A DNA stretch of 64,000 bases from Aphanomyces cochlioides (GCA_019828595.1 JAHQRK010000001.1:806001-870000); one strand, 5' to 3'. Shown: positions 13,301 through 29,194, counted from the first letter of the stretch. Made by a program: numbers and translations. Notes: generated from the letters alone by a model not told the origin.

Positions 13301-14060
13301 GGAGATTGAGAAGATGACTGCACTGTTGGACCAAAAGACAAAAGCTTTGGACGAAGCTAAGAATGTTTTGAATAGCTTGAAGACAAGTAACTCTGAGCTG
13401 TCCGAGAAGTTGCAACAAGAAAGAGATATGCGAAGACAAGAGTCAGCTCAAGCTGAGCAAGAGTCGAAACAACGACGACAACTACAATCCAAGACCAAAG
13501 TGTCCGTAGCTCACAAAGAATCGCTCGAAAAACTCCTGTTTGACCGTGAAAACGAAGTGGTGAAGCTACGACAGAGCCTGAACGAGGCACGTCGACGTAG
13601 TCAAAACTCGCTCATTCCTCGCTTGTCACTGGAAGGCAATCAACAAAACGCCGTGGATTTGTTCAAACGTATGACAGTCGAAGACCCTGTGTCTTCCGCC
13701 TCTGAAACTGAACTAGACTCGGAATCCTCAGACAAACCAGTCCCTGCCAAGGTACCCCAACGGGTTCTTCGACGAACAACATTTCCGCAGGATCATAACG
13801 TGGACGAAGTCCCATCGAAACGAAAGGCCGTTGGAGCTCTACGCGTGCCCATTGCAGTCGCCGCCATCGAAGGAGCCATTCGCAAACCCCTCCACAGGTA
13901 CTTTCAGTCTTTCATTCTTTGGTTGATTTACATCTGTAGTGCCGACTCAAAGACGAAAATCCCACGGCGTGCTTTTGGAAGTTCCAAGCAATCTCCACGA
14001 GAAGATAACCAAGCTTCAAACAGTCAGAAACAATCGGCCATTAGACGAATGTGGAAATAA
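10373..14060 (+). CDS. NudE-like coiled coil fused to a kinesin-14-like motor
   Basis: Six exons (10373-10468, 10619-11503, 11551-12321, 12362-13243, 13284-13897, 13940-14060) give 1122 residues. The introns are 150, 47, 40, 40 and 42 nt; the last is a multiple of three and could be retained. Residues about 40-220 are a long coiled coil whose order of features resembles NudE/NDEL1 (SSLVEAELEKDLMEVERKAE, then HLATQVRILEASNEDLKHQL and FLQSDYAEIEKEYE). More coiled coil leads to a motor with MQVLCRVRPL, P-loop GQTGSGKT (583-590), SSRSH, DLAGSER and HVPYRNSKLTYAL. The neck LTGNMQVLCRVRP before the motor indicates kinesin-14. A coiled-coil and basic tail follows. NudE proteins recruit Lis1 and dynein; a fusion would tie dynein regulation to a kinesin, but the NudE assignment is by eye. 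A shorter start at 10643 is possible. Confidence 0.88.
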
Positions 14061-14083
14061 TCGTCGCTTAAGTAATATTTTCC

Positions 14084-15684
<1,601 letters not shown>

Positions 15685-15882
15685 CGTTCCTCGTCGTCGA
15701 CGTCAAGATTTCCACTGTTGAAAAAATGACAAAAATTTCGACAAAAATCAACTCGAAAATAAACTCAATTCTGTAAAATATTAACCAATTTCTATTAAAA
15801 ATCATTTTTTTCAATTTTTCTCATTTGGATTTTTTCCATCTTGAGAGCGAACCTAAACAGACACATTGAGATCCAACTCAAA

Positions 15883-18104
15883 ATGAACAGCTACCTCGCG
15901 CTCAAATGCCGCTCGGAGCAGCAAGTCATGAACGAATTAGCAAAATCCATTGCATCTAAAGACTTCACGAAGAAAACGGTACCTCTGCTTCATGAACTGA
16001 CCATCTTTTACGTCTCAATCAACACGGATACGGACGGAAGCAGTGCTCATATCCATGATTCAGTCTTGAAAGATCTAACGACGCTTCTCATGCATATCAA
16101 AGACAAGAAAGAAGACCAGCGAATTGTTAAAATTGTCATGATATTGCTCCAACGTATTGCAGAGCAAATGATTTACTCTCAAGGTACATCTTTAATGCAC
16201 ATTGAGATTTGTATCTTGAGCTATAGCTGTGAAAAACGCGCCAACTCTCTCGGTTCAACCTCCAACAAGTCCACGCGGAGATAAGACTGAAGTTGTCGTC
16301 CAAGCTCTCACTAACTTAGCTGACTTTGTTGCGAAAGCAGAAGTGACTCATGCATTTCCACCCCGCAGAGTTTCTGCTTTCAAGCTGTTCTTCATGCTCT
16401 CTCATGCGATCCAACAGCCGGAGAGACCCTTGTCCCTTACGTCGAATATTCAGTCATCCAGTGCATGGACCATGCTCAAGCTCGCTGCTTCCAAGAAGAA
16501 AGGGGCTGACAAGGAGCTTCCGACACAATTGGCTATCCTGAATGGATCCTTCCAGATCGCACGCCATGCGACTTCGCTGGAGTCGTTTGAATCCCTACTA
16601 CCCCAACTGGTCCAAGGCGCTTTTCTTCCCAATCGACATGCCGCAGCAATATGTCTTCGGCTCTTTGACGTTGTGCCTCTCAAAGTTGTCGATGCCCTGT
16701 ACGCGCATGTGAGCGGTACAACTTTGTCTCTCAATACGTCCGATGCATTATCAACCGTTTACTTGATTCGGCTTTGCGGGAATATCGCGCGTCTTCCCGT
16801 CTCTAAGAAGCAAAGCAATGCTTCGAGCGCTCAAACCCTACTAGATTTCTCCTTTGATTCGGTATGTATCTTGACTTGCTCTCGTTGTAATGACTGGGGC
16901 TCAGGCAAAACCTGTCAAGCGCGAAGAAAAGGCTGCGACTGGCCCTGCGATTGACGCTGCTGTATCTACTCGCATCACTGATCTACTAATGGATCTTTGC
17001 ATGCAAAAGCATACGTTTGCGTTGGCTGCTGCTCCATCGTCTCCAACCCATGCTTCTCCATTTACTTCAACAACACTTTCTCCCTGCACTGTGCTACTCA
17101 CTGCAATTCAAGAAATGGCGTTGTGCCAAATAGCCCCCAAGTGCTTTGAAAAAGTCCGCTCCGGTTTGTCCCCGTTTGAAATTGCCGCTAACGGCATGCA
17201 GCTGGTGGTCCAAACTCATGCGGAAAATCCACTTGTCCTCCAACGAGTCGCCCGGGCGATTCAAGTAGTCGCAGAGGCTCTCGATTTGTGCCTCGTCGAG
17301 TATACGAGTGGTGGTGGTCACGTCGATTTCTTGGGCAAGATCGCCGACAGTATGTGGGAACTCAGTACATCACATCATTTTCAACCGTGCTTGATCAAGG
17401 AAAGCCTCACTGCTCTGGTGTGGCTGCTCCCCCGGACCAATGCCAACCACCAGAGAACGTCGTCATTGTCTCCAAAGTCACAGAGCCACACTACTGCTTG
17501 GAATCGTTTCTTGACACAACTCCGCGAGCTCACAACTGTCCCAGAGCTGGATCGAGGCGACATTGTTGTGGCCATGTTACGCCGTGCAACTCTCTTTGAG
17601 CTCGACGTGCAGCTTCTCCACCGCAGTATTGGCATTCTGCTCCATTGGTACCGTCAACATCCTTGCCAATGGCATGGCGACGTGGCCCTTAAGCTTTGGA
17701 CGACGCTCTTTAACAGCGAGATCCGATCGCTTGACGTGTTTTCCAGTGTCCTAGCCGTCTTGGATCATCATGTGCCACCATCTAAACCAGTTCAAGCCCA
17801 AGCAGTGCTCTACATGAAATGCCTCACGCTTCGGTTTGTCGCGCTGACACTCTCCAAGGTGCTTGCTCAGCCTACCACGACATCTCCTTGCCTAGATATG
17901 TTGAGTCGCCTCACCAAAGCGGCGTTGTTGGACGAAGCCATCGTGCGGCGCTTAGGAGTCCAGGCCATGATGGCGATTGCAGAAGCGAGCAGCCACGGAG
18001 GCAACAACGAGATGCAACACCAAGTGAGTCAAGTGCTGGCCGTCGTGGCCAAGCAAACGACAAGCGACGCTTTCATAGTCCAACACCGTTCGATGGTCTT
18101 TTGA
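15883..18104 (+). CDS. Large helical protein of unknown function (possible HEAT/ARM solenoid)
   Basis: Three exons (15883-16183, 16227-16861, 16905-18104) separated by two 43-nt introns give 711 residues beginning MNSYLALKCRSEQQ. The sequence is rich in Leu and Ala and reads as repeated amphipathic helices (for example LQRVARAIQVVAEALDLCLV and LLHRSIGILLHWYRQH), which suggests an alpha-solenoid. There is no signal peptide, membrane segment or catalytic motif. I considered an adaptor-complex large subunit (AP-5 beta-like) but have no diagnostic motif. It converges with the dynamin gene, 25 bp apart. Confidence 0.75.
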
Positions 18105-18129
18105 ATATTAATATGTAAATGCGCTCGCT

Positions 18130-20297
18130 CTACTTGAACGTGTTGAAATCCCGCACTTCGTTGACAATGTCGAGGGCCTTTGAGAGCAACGTTCGCATCT
18201 CCGAGCAATTGGCGCGACGACTCGCAATGTCGCCCGATTCTCGGAGCAGCTCACCCAGCTTTTCTTCCTTGTACAGCGACGACACTAGCTGGTTTTGCAC
18301 TTGATCCTTGGCGTGGTTCACCATGAAGCACATGATCGTCTTGGGCACCAAGTCCAAAAAGTTCTTTCGCACAATGTCAAAGTACGATGCAAGCAACGAC
18401 TTGATGATTTCCGTCTCGATGCGTTCGCGGTCTGTTGGCGTCTCACCTTGACGGACAGTCGATGGCACTTGTGGGAGCTTCACGACGGGATCTCGCGCCG
18501 AAGACGACACTTTCGGCGCTTCAGCCGACGAATTGCGCTTACCGTTGAACATGGACATGAAGCCACTGCTGCTGCCGCTGCTACTTTCCTTTTCTTCGAC
18601 AGGTGGACGAGTCGCCGACGCTCGCTTGGCAGGGACTGGTTCTGGTGGTGGCACCGGTTGATTCACATCTTGCTGTAATTTGTCCATGAGTTGGGCGACG
18701 GCGCGAGAACCGCCGATGAAATCGGGATGGTTCGTGTTGATGTATGCGAGCTCAGTCTTGATGAGGTTCGTGATCATCGTCTGAGTTGGAGCCATGGACG
18801 TTCGGAGCATGTTGTTGACGACTTCCACAACACGATCACGCAAGTCGGCGAAGCGAGTGAGCTCCACGGTTTCGCATTGAGACGTCACGCGCTGAAGTTC
18901 ATCAAAGACAAAGTCGACACATTGGAGACCAGGAGCTTCAAGGCGAGCGATTTGGCGTTTCGCGAGTAGTTCAAACGACACCTCAGGCACGAAAAGTGAT
19001 TGACGAGGGCCGTTGGCATTGCGGATCGTCGTGCGAATGTCGTTGTCGCTCAATTGGTCAAATGGATCGATCGCTTGGACACTCTTGGAGAAGAGTTCGT
19101 TGAAAATGTAAGAAATACGCGCACCGCCGTAGAGTTCCGTCATGTCGTTCGCATTGGGTTGACGACCATCCAACGAGTTGATAAACGACGACGAGAAGTG
19201 GGAGATGAGCTGAAGCAAGGTAGCTCCCAAGGCCGTCTTGCTCATGCTGTCGGTCGGGTTACCCATGCCGTCCATTTCCAAGTCCAGTTCGTTCAACATG
19301 GAAGAAATCCTCGACTTGATGTCGGGAAGACAGTCGCGGATGTGGTGCATCAAGATCGTGTTGAGCGATTTGCTCAAGTATTGGGTGCCCATGCGGCTGG
19401 CAATGCCGCGGTACGCTGGATGCGACTTGAAAAAATTTTGCTCCTTCGCCACGCTTTCACGAATTCCCACGCCGTTGTTGATGTCGGCTTGGCTACGATT
19501 GACAATGCCAACATACCTATCCAAATGCCATTTAGAAATCAACTAGAAATCTTTCATGGGCATACCCTTTCTTCAATGGAATGACACGACCTTGGAGCAT
19601 TTCCATGGCATCAGTGCCGTCATCCATGAGATCCAACTTTGTCAACACACCAATCGTACGTTGGCCTTCAGGGTCAATAGCTCGGGCCATCTTGAGAGAA
19701 TCACTGTTGGCTAAATCCGTGTTGGCTGCTGTGACGGCCAAGATGATCGAATTGGGATTGCCGATAAATTCTATGCACATATCACGAATTTGTTCTTCAA
19801 TGTTGGCAGGTTGATCGCCGACAGGGACCTAGAACGAGATGAGTATTGAATAAAATGAGCAGTATCAGTACTTTGGTAATGCCGGGCAAGTCGACGAGGG
19901 TCAAATTGAGTACAAAGGGTGAGAAGACTTTGAGTGTGATGGGCTTGTTGGAAATACCCTTGTTCTTGCCCGTCATGCGGTCAGTCTCCTTTTCGATTTC
20001 CTCGCGGATCTTCTTGAAGTCATGGAACTTTTGGTTGGGCAAATGGTTGAACTCTCCCCATTCTTCGTCCTTGGTCACACCACCATCCGTGTTGTAAAGT
20101 TGCAGCACCAAGGGACGACGTGTGACGATTCCGCTTCCTCGGGGCAAGAAATCCTTGCCGACGATGTTTTCCAAGACGGAACTCTTGCCACTAGATTGAC
20201 TACCAACGACGACAATCTGGGGCAAGTTGATGGGAGATTGTCCGATCGCAGAGAAGACATCTTGGAGTTTATTGATGATAGGGATAAGTTGCTCCAT
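18130..20297 (-). CDS. Dynamin-related GTPase (DRP1/Vps1 type)
   Basis: Three exons (20297-19872, 19828-19566, 19516-18130) give 691 residues. The GTPase domain is complete: G1 [12 protein letters not shown] (from residue 32), G3 [10 protein letters not shown] and G4 TKLDLMDDG, plus the dynamin hallmark [13 protein letters not shown]. The middle domain, a Ser-rich insert ([13 protein letters not shown]) in place of a PH domain, and a C-terminal GTPase effector region follow. This is the layout of DRP1/Dnm1/Vps1, which assemble into collars that divide mitochondria, peroxisomes or vacuolar membranes; which organelle cannot be told from sequence. The start [15 protein letters not shown] matches the family N-terminus. 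Confidence 0.95.
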
Positions 20298-20397
20298 GAT
20301 GACAACTGTTCAAGGCGAGCGTGCGGACGACGACGACGGCGAGAACGAAGTTGGTTCAAAATGACTATGAAATTGACGGGCGTGAGGTGAAATAAAT

Positions 20398-20761
20398 ATT
20401 TCAAAAAAGAATTTCCAAATTAATTTGATTTGCAATACAAAAATCCTTATAAATCAAGAAAGGCAGCGAAAAAAATAAAGAAATTCAATCCAAATTTCAG
20501 AATGTTTGTGGATAAACTCACACAATATATTGTCATCTCAAAATATATTTTTTCCAAATCCCTATACTGAATATAAAGATCATTGAGAAAAATCAATTAT
20601 TGTATTGATTTATCCGGATAATGATATTTTCTGAGTGTATTCATGGTATACAAATATGAAGATAAAGTTCATTTTGGACTTTTGTTGAGAGGCCAATAAA
20701 TGGATTATCCGGATATTGGACAGTCCACACAAAAGATTCCTTTGAAATCAACTCCGAGAGG
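20398..20761. promoter_or_regulatory. AT-rich spacer with TATCCGGATA palindromes
   Basis: This spacer between the dynamin and ATCase genes is strongly AT-rich. It carries a TTATCCGGATAA palindrome at 20610-20621 and TATCCGGATA at 20706-20715; the latter is 47 bp upstream of the ATCase start. The same palindrome recurs at other gene starts in the window, which makes it a candidate transcription-factor site. No gene is seen here. Confidence 0.45.
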
Positions 20762-22029
<1,268 letters not shown>

Positions 22030-22050
22030 ACTTTCAATGAAAAATGTTGT

Positions 22051-22087
22051 CTTTCCGGATAATCGAACGATTGGTTTATCCGGATAA
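22051..22087. promoter_or_regulatory. Paired TTATCCGGATAA elements upstream of eS12
   Basis: A half-conserved copy (TTTCCGGATAA, about 22052-22062) and a perfect palindrome TTATCCGGATAA (22076-22087) lie 75-110 bp upstream of the eS12 start, in the short spacer after ATCase. Function is inferred from recurrence. Confidence 0.45.
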
Positions 22088-22162
22088 TATCGCATTGATT
22101 GGTGTTGCTATTGAATGGCTCATTAGCGATTTACTTTTGAGGACGCTTACAAGTTTTGCACC

Positions 22163-22579
22163 ATGTCGGCCGAGGAAGTGAACGATGTCCAAATGGAAGT
22201 GGCGGAATTGGGAGAAATGGAAGCTCTCCAAGAAGTTTTGAAGAAGGCTTTGGTCCACGATGGTTTGAAGCGTGGTTTGCATGAATGCGCCAAGGCGTTG
22301 GACTCGCGCCGCGCTCGTTTGTGCTGCTTGGCCCAAGACTGCGACGAACCTTCGTACCAAAAGTTGGTTCGCGCTTTGTGCGAAGAACACGGCGTCAACT
22401 TGATCATGGTCCCCAGCGGCAAGCAATTGGGTGAATGGTGCGGCTTGTGCAAGATCGACGACAAGGGTGAAGCCCGCAAGGTTGTCTCGACCTCCGTCGC
22501 TGTCGTGACCGACTTCGGTGAAGAACACCGCGCTTTGGATGTTCTCCTCAACTTCTTGAAGAACCGCGTGGAAGCTTAA
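22163..22579 (+). CDS. RPS12: 40S ribosomal protein S12 (eS12)
   Basis: A single uninterrupted exon encodes 138 residues, the usual eS12 size. Family stretches include [60 protein letters not shown] and [19 protein letters not shown]. This is the L7Ae-like small-subunit protein eS12. The start [10 protein letters not shown] has an ACCATG context. Codon use is strongly biased, as expected of a highly expressed gene. Confidence 0.97.
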   Translation: MSAEEVNDVQMEVAELGEMEALQEVLKKALVHDGLKRGLHECAKALDSRRARLCCLAQDCDEPSYQKLVRALCEEHGVNLIMVPSGKQLGEWCGLCKIDDKGEARKVVSTSVAVVTDFGEEHRALDVLLNFLKNRVEA

Positions 22580-22731
22580 ATGATCTCTCCCATAGAGAGG
22601 ATGTGACAAATTCGCTAATATACCATATCCTTCCGCTCACTACGTAAACTGAGCTTACTTTCATTACACTAATCGCTATGGACACACCGCAGTTGACGTC
22701 GAGGACTAAATAAATAAGGCTAGCACGACAC

Positions 22732-24379
22732 TCATTCGTCGTGTCGAGGCTGCAGCCTCCGCTGCTTCGCCCTGTGCGAGTACACTTGATGCGGGTCTTC
22801 ATGCTTTGCATCCTCTTCTCGTATTGAGCTTGTGTGTGTTGAAGACCTCTCCACGACAGTTGTTCGCTTCTTGTCAGCATAAATCGTCGTTGAGGGCACT
22901 CGTTGCCGATCTGACTGGAGGAAAGGATGGCTGAGAGCTGCCAGAGGCGTGATGCGACGCATTGGACTACAAACCACGTGAGCAAAAGAACAGGAAGAGA
23001 TTGACAACGTACTCTATCTCGAGCATGCGTTGGACTAGATCGACGAAGAGATCGTAGTCTTCTTGTGTGTGGTCGGTGTCAGAGTTGAGTCGCCGGCCGT
23101 CCATGAGGCAAATGCTGCGAAGCGATCGATCTGCGAGGGAGAGCGCTTCCAACTCGGTTGCTGATGTCGTCTTGAGGCGATACCTCCTTGTGTACTGGCC
23201 GTTTTCCACCACACGTTCAAAGTATTTGCTTCGAAGGACGGCGTTTGCCTTGTCGAGAACGCCATTCGGGATCATGCCCAAGACTTGAACGATCTTGCGG
23301 AGTTGGTCATGTAAGTCTTGGCCGGCGAACAGTGGCATGCCAGTGTGCAGTTCGACGAGGATGCAGCCAAGGCTCCACATATCAATGGCTGTTGTGTACT
23401 TCATGCCCAACAGGACTTCGGGGGCTCGATAGAATCGGCTTTGAATGTACGAGTAGACCTAACCATTCATCCAAGTGAGCATATAGTCTTCAGGATCATT
23501 GACTTACTCGTTTGTCCGATCGACAGGAGCTTCCAAAGTCAATGATTTTGATGTTGCTGTGGTTGGATCGAATCAAGACTATGTTTTCGGGCTTGAGATC
23601 ACAGTGAATCACACCAACGTCGCCAAGGAATCCAAGAGATTCGATGATCTGTTTCGCCATCTTGCGAATGAGCTTGAGTCCGATCGATTTGGACTGAAGA
23701 CTCCGTTGCAAGTCGTACAAATTGAATGAGCAGAGTGGGAACACAAGACACTCGTGGCCACTGTGGTTGAACATGTCGAGGAGTTTGACTACAGAGTGAA
23801 TGAGGAATCTACGATGGGAGGCGAATGTACCTATGTGGCATCGATCGGCACTGGGGTTCGTGTGCATGTACTCGAGAATCTTGATTTCCGTTTGAGCTTG
23901 CAGAGCCAGGTGAGGTTGCTTCTTGATAATTTTGATGGCCACACCGGTTCCTGCTTCTTGGTCGTAGGCTTCCAGCACTTGTCCAAACGAGCCCTAGAAA
24001 GCCATTGAGATAAGTTCTGGCTCCTCATGCAAGATCTAAATCGTACCATGCCGAGTTTGGTGCCGGTGATTCGATACCGACCTTTCAAGATTTCATTCTC
24101 GACTGGAATGTAGTGATCGGCCATGATATTGTTGACCTTCTTCACTGGTTTGTCTTCATCTTCGTCATCCCATACGATCGGTTTGATCTTGGAGAGCGCG
24201 AGCGCTTTCGGACTCGTCTTTGTTCGTTTGGATTTGTAGTACGCCTAGAGAGATCATCACTACTGTCCTGAAATGTCCTCGTTTGCGATGCCTACCATAT
24301 TGATTCGTCTGTACGTCGTCATCAATTGGAGCGTCATCTGCACGCACGGCCTCATGACGCCACGCTCTTGAATGTCCAT
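22732..24379 (-). CDS. DYRK-family dual-specificity kinase
   Basis: Six exons (24379-24296, 24244-24047, 23993-23831, 23788-23508, 23458-23013, 22966-22732) give 468 residues. The N-terminus spliced from exons 1 and 2 reads [20 protein letters not shown], a good match to the DYRK homology box that aids autophosphorylation. The kinase domain follows: [46 protein letters not shown] and the activation segment [18 protein letters not shown] with the DYRK YxY tyrosine. A basic C-terminal tail of about 80 residues ends the protein. The start at 24379 is the first ATG after an in-frame stop; a longer overlapping frame from 24509 does not join the kinase in phase. Confidence 0.92.
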
Positions 24380-25492
24380 CTCTCGTGCGCTCTTGCCGTT
24401 TTAGTCTCTTTCGTCCGCGAGATCGGATGCGACGTTTGACTTGTTGAATATACTCGGTACAACTATTCGAAATGATTCTTGAACGGTTACGCTTCCTGTT
24501 GTTCTTCAAACTTTATATCTTGCGTAAAGTATACATGACCCAAAAAAAAGAAAATTCGATTGGCGGGACGACATACAAAAACCAAGTATAATCCCCCCTT
24601 GAAACTCGATTCGAACCCAAGCCCTAAATTTGCCGCCTATTTGCCACATAGGGCGGTTTGAGTGGCCCGCCCAGAAGTAGCCGAATCTTCTCTACGCCCG
24701 GCAGCATTGTACAGAGGTCATCGTGGAGCAACGTCGAGCGCATTGGGACGAGGAATGGTCCATTGTATACACCTCCATGACCTGATTGATACAAATGTCT
24801 ATCCATAGATATGTTTCGAAGCGAAAACTTGTCTGGTCACATCGCCAGTGTGCCAGGCGCCAATTCGAAAACATTCCATGGATAAATTATCCTGGACGAA
24901 ATACTGAAATCAAATGAAATATCGAGCGCGAAAACAAGGCGGCAACAATATCATCGAATCCGCATGTAAATTGAAGCTCTTGGCGTCCGTTTCATGTTGA
25001 AGCAACATCTTCTCCAGCAGATCTCAAAGCGGCGCGCCAAAGCGGAGACGAACAACGAAGCCTGGAGCTTGCGGCATGGCGTTGACAGAGGAGTGGTCGT
25101 CATGGACGACAACTCTGTGGACGATCTTACATGCGTATCAATTGTCACGGGGTATTTCCAAGGCCGTTCATACACACATAACGTGACGGCAAACCCAAGG
25201 AGTTTGGCCTCTCGATGCAAGTCCGACGTGTTGTGATGGGAGCGACATTTAGGCGGTTACAGGCGCAAGGTCTCATCTGACCCGAGGATGTGGATAAAGA
25301 TACGATAGTCCATACAAGTCACGAAGTTGCGTCGTGCGGACATGTCAAACTTGTTGGATCATAGATTTTCGAATCAACCTCCTCCCCTGTGTGTGTAGGT
25401 CTAAGCGTTCGTTGACGAGACTTTCAGACGACGATGATGAAGCTCCCAGGCAAGAGACAAAATGAAAACAACTCGTGGAACGTCGGGGGGTT
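24380..25492. other. 1.1-kb spacer, one weak 80-codon ORF
   Basis: Between the DYRK start and the RPC2 stop there is no gene I can support. An 80-codon plus-strand frame with an ATG (24994-25236, starting MLKQHLLQQISKRRAK) has no recognisable family. A GATTCGAACCC stretch near 24610 resembles a tRNA T-loop on the minus strand but has no T-stem or cloverleaf. Confidence 0.4.
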
Positions 25493-28400
25493 TCAATATT
25501 CTTGTAGAGTTAACCTCGGGGCGATGTTCATCGCCTGGAGTTCCTGGAAGAGCAATTTGCACGCATAGGGGATGCGAATGTCGACTACTTTTTCTTCCGA
25601 TTTGCAATATTGGCACCACCCTTCATAGCCCAGCATTTGGCAGCCTTGGCAGACGTTCGCGGTGAACGCATCCGAGCTGAGTATCAAACGCTCAAGGAGC
25701 AACATACTGGCGCCGTAACCGATCAAACAATCACGTTCCATTTCACCAAGGCGAAGACCACCATCACGAGCACGACCTTCCGTTGGTTGACGAGTAAGCA
25801 CTGCTCGAGGGCCACGGGCGCGGGCATGCATCTTGTCCATGACCATGTGCTTCAGCTTCTGGTAGTAGATAGGTCCCATAAAGATATAACATAGAATGGG
25901 CTCGCCCGTCACTCCCGAGGTCAAGTAATCCTTGCCAGCATAGTTGAAACCGTGGCTCACGAGTTCCTTCGAGCAGTCCAAGACTCGATCGGCAGTGCCA
26001 TAGTCTTCACCAAAAGCAGTACCATACGCGCGTCGACCACTGAGCACACCAGCTTTGCCAGCCACGAGTTCAATCATTTTACCGACAGTCATGCGACTTG
26101 GGAAACCGTGAGGGTTCATGATCAAGTCCGGGCACATGCCAATGTCATTGAACGGCATGTCCTCCTACAGTAAAAGAAATGAGCAAGTGTGTTCCTTGTA
26201 CAAAAATCAAGCAAACAAAACATGTACGACCACCACACAATGTCAGCACACAAGTCACAGACATTTAGACAATATTGGTCGTCGTCTTTGCTCTTCCGCG
26301 GTGCAACTGTCGGTCAACCATGAAAGGAGATTACCAACTTATTCTCCGCGGCGATAGAAGCAAACAAACACAGCAGGATATAAGCATACCTGGTTGCGAA
26401 TCGTGCCGCAAACACCCTTTTGACCATGGCGACTGCTGAATTTGTCTCCAATTTCTGGCCGCCGAGTTTGTCGCACGAGCACCTTGATCAAAAATTGATC
26501 TGACTCGGACGATGTAAGCATGACTTTGTCAATGTAAGCTGGTGTCGAGTTCTTGTACGTGACAGGCGATGGAGAATAACTCACGTCTTGAACATCGGCA
26601 GTGAGGTTGATATCGACGTTCATGGGAGACTCTTTGTTGATCATGATGCCTCCACTGACGACTTGACCGCCGACCCGGCAGATACCATCCGCATCCAACG
26701 ATGCATAACGTTGGTTGCGGAACGAGGACGCAAAGCCAGCACCGTCAAAGTCTGGAGGACCGACAATGCGGTCATATGTGTTGTTTGGGTATCGCTTGAT
26801 GACTGTCTGGTGCTTCTTGAAGACCATGCAGCGACCAAACCCACGATCAAGACTGGCCTTGTTGAGGACGATAGCATCTTCAATATCGTAACCACTGTAA
26901 CTCATGACAGCCACAGTCGCATTCTGACCAGCGGGCACTTGATCGAAGTTGACCAAATCCAAGACACGAGTCTTGACCATTGGGGCTTGAGGATATACCA
27001 TTGTGTAGAGCAACGTGTCAATACGCTCGTACTGATTCATACCAATCGTACCAATTGCTTGCTTGCCCATGGCACACTGATATGTATTACGCGGACTCTG
27101 GTTGTGATGTGGATATGGAATGAGGCCAGAGACGACACCCAAGATGGTCACGGGGTCGATTTCCAAGTGCGTTGTCTTTGGGTCGATATCGCGCTCGTGC
27201 AGTGCAATCAAACAATTGTTTTCTTCGTTCACATCAACGTATTCCACGACACCTTCCTTGATGAGAGAGCTGATTGTTCGCACGCCAGCTTGCAGTTCCG
27301 TAATTTGACGTTGTGTTAATCGAGGTTTGTGTGTCTTGGGGTCTACAAGCAGAAGAGGTCGGCAGACGCGCCCACCATCCGAAGCAATATACACCACGCG
27401 TTGTACATCGTGAAGCATGACTGAAACAAATTCTCCAAGCAGACCAGCGCGACGAATACGGCGCAAGCGTGACACGAAAACTTTGGGATTCACATGTGTG
27501 CCGATAATAATACCGTTGAGCATGACCAAGTAAGTCGTCGGATTATTGATTTCTTCACCGGACGATAAGCAAACATCGTTCACTCCCAAATCAAAGCAGA
27601 GACGGCGAATAGGTTCTGGCTCTTCGTCACTAGTCACATGGCACAACAATGCCAAGTTCTTCACGAGACCACAAGCTTCACCTTCAGGGGTATCGGCTGG
27701 GCAAAGCATACCCCATTGAGAAGGTTGCAGTGAACGTGGCCCAGACACTTTTCGAGTCTTCTCGAACTGACTGCTGATACGCGTCATCATACCAAGAGCC
27801 GACATGAAACTCAAACGCGACAGAACATGAGTTACGCCAGAGCGGTCCATGCGAAAACGCTTCAATGTCCAATTACCCGTGGATAAACAGTGAATAAACC
27901 CGTAAGTGATCGTGTCCGTACGAATGCACTTGATAATGTCAAACACTGCAGCACGGTTTGGCTTGTTGAGCACCATATCTGCTTGGCGCTTTAGATCGCT
28001 GTTGAATTTCTTAAATAAATCTTCAAAAAGCAACGATAGAAGCTGACCAGCAAGTTCGAGACGCTTGTTGCCATAGTAATCTTTGTCATCTAGACGAGAC
28101 CGATCCTTGTCAGTCAAAATCACGCGACGAACAATATGGGCGACATAAATAGTCTTCATGCGGAAGTTGAAATCTTCACATGGGATGTGATTGAGCACAT
28201 TCGCGAGAGCATCCAGGGCCGCGTCCGTGACGTTGGAGCCTTTTGTCTTCATCTTATTGCCAATGTAATTAAGAGCTTGGACTTGAGTGAACACCTTCAA
28301 GTCGGACGCTTCTTCAAGTGATGCAGCAAAATGATCAGTTACGTCTGGCTCGGAACCGATAAGAGAAATGATTTCTTGATCGCTAACCAGTCCCATGCCA

Positions 28401-29194
28401 CGGAAAACAACGACAATGGGCAAATCATCAAGGAAAGAATTCGACTTGAGGTAAATTCGGCCCTTGTTGATGAAGATGTTGGTGCGCGATTTGCGTTCGT
28501 GTGTCGACGATGTAATCGAAGCACACACGTTGTTTTTGGCATCTTCTTCGAGGATCACACGATTTTTTGACAATTGTTCATGGATCAAAACGACCTTTTC
28601 CGTTCCTTTCACAACGAAATATCCACCAGGGTCATATGGGCACTCTTTCAAGGCCGCGAGGGCAGCTTCATCTTTGTCTTTCAGCACGCACTTAGCACTT
28701 CTCAACATGATCGGAATGCGCCCAATGAGAACCTTATTCTTCGTCACGACTTTTGGCCCGAGGCGATATTTGACAGATACAAAAATCGGTGCCGAATACG
28801 TCCGATCGCGAAGACGACATTGGTGTGGTGTTACAGCCGTTGTGAGAAAGCCATCTTCATCGATCGAAGGTGTACCAATCGAAATATCTGTGTACGTCAA
28901 GAAGAACTTTGGGTCGTGGTCACTGCGAATCGTATTGTTTGCTTGCGCACGGACGATCTTCTTCATGTCAACTTCAGTAAAGTAGTCGAATGAGTCAATG
29001 TGTTGCTTCACAAGGCCACGCAGTTGAAGAAAGTACGGCAGCAAGTGCCATTTGTTCTTGACAAATTCATTTTCATCCTTTACTGTACCACCATTCGCGG
29101 CAGACTCTTGAGGTTCTTGCTTGGGCTCGGCCTTCACGACCACAGGCTCTTCCACCACAGGCTCTGCCTTAACTTTCTGTCTTCCTCTCGCCAT
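25493..29194 (-). CDS. POLR3B: DNA-directed RNA polymerase III second-largest subunit (RPC2)
   Basis: Two exons (29194-26390 and 26164-25493) give 1158 residues, near the family's roughly 1130-1150. After a short acidic N-terminal extension, the RPC2-type lobe begins [13 protein letters not shown]. Other signatures are [66 protein letters not shown], the catalytic metal loop [17 protein letters not shown] and a C-terminal zinc site CQGC...[14 protein letters not shown] and the overall wording fit Pol III rather than Pol II or Pol I. The protein forms the active-site cleft of the enzyme that makes tRNA and 5S rRNA. The single intron is 225 nt, about five times the local norm. Confidence 0.95.

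Noticed and set aside
24165..24509. 114-codon minus-strand frame at the DYRK 5' end
   Set aside because: It stops before the kinase. The frame from 24379 yields the DYRK homology box and joins in phase.
24595..24690. Possible tRNA on the minus strand (GGGTTCGAATC)
   Set aside because: No complementary T-stem, D-arm or acceptor stem could be formed around the loop-like sequence.
26588..27319. 243-codon plus-strand frame opposite RPC2
   Set aside because: Antisense shadow of a strongly conserved polymerase exon.
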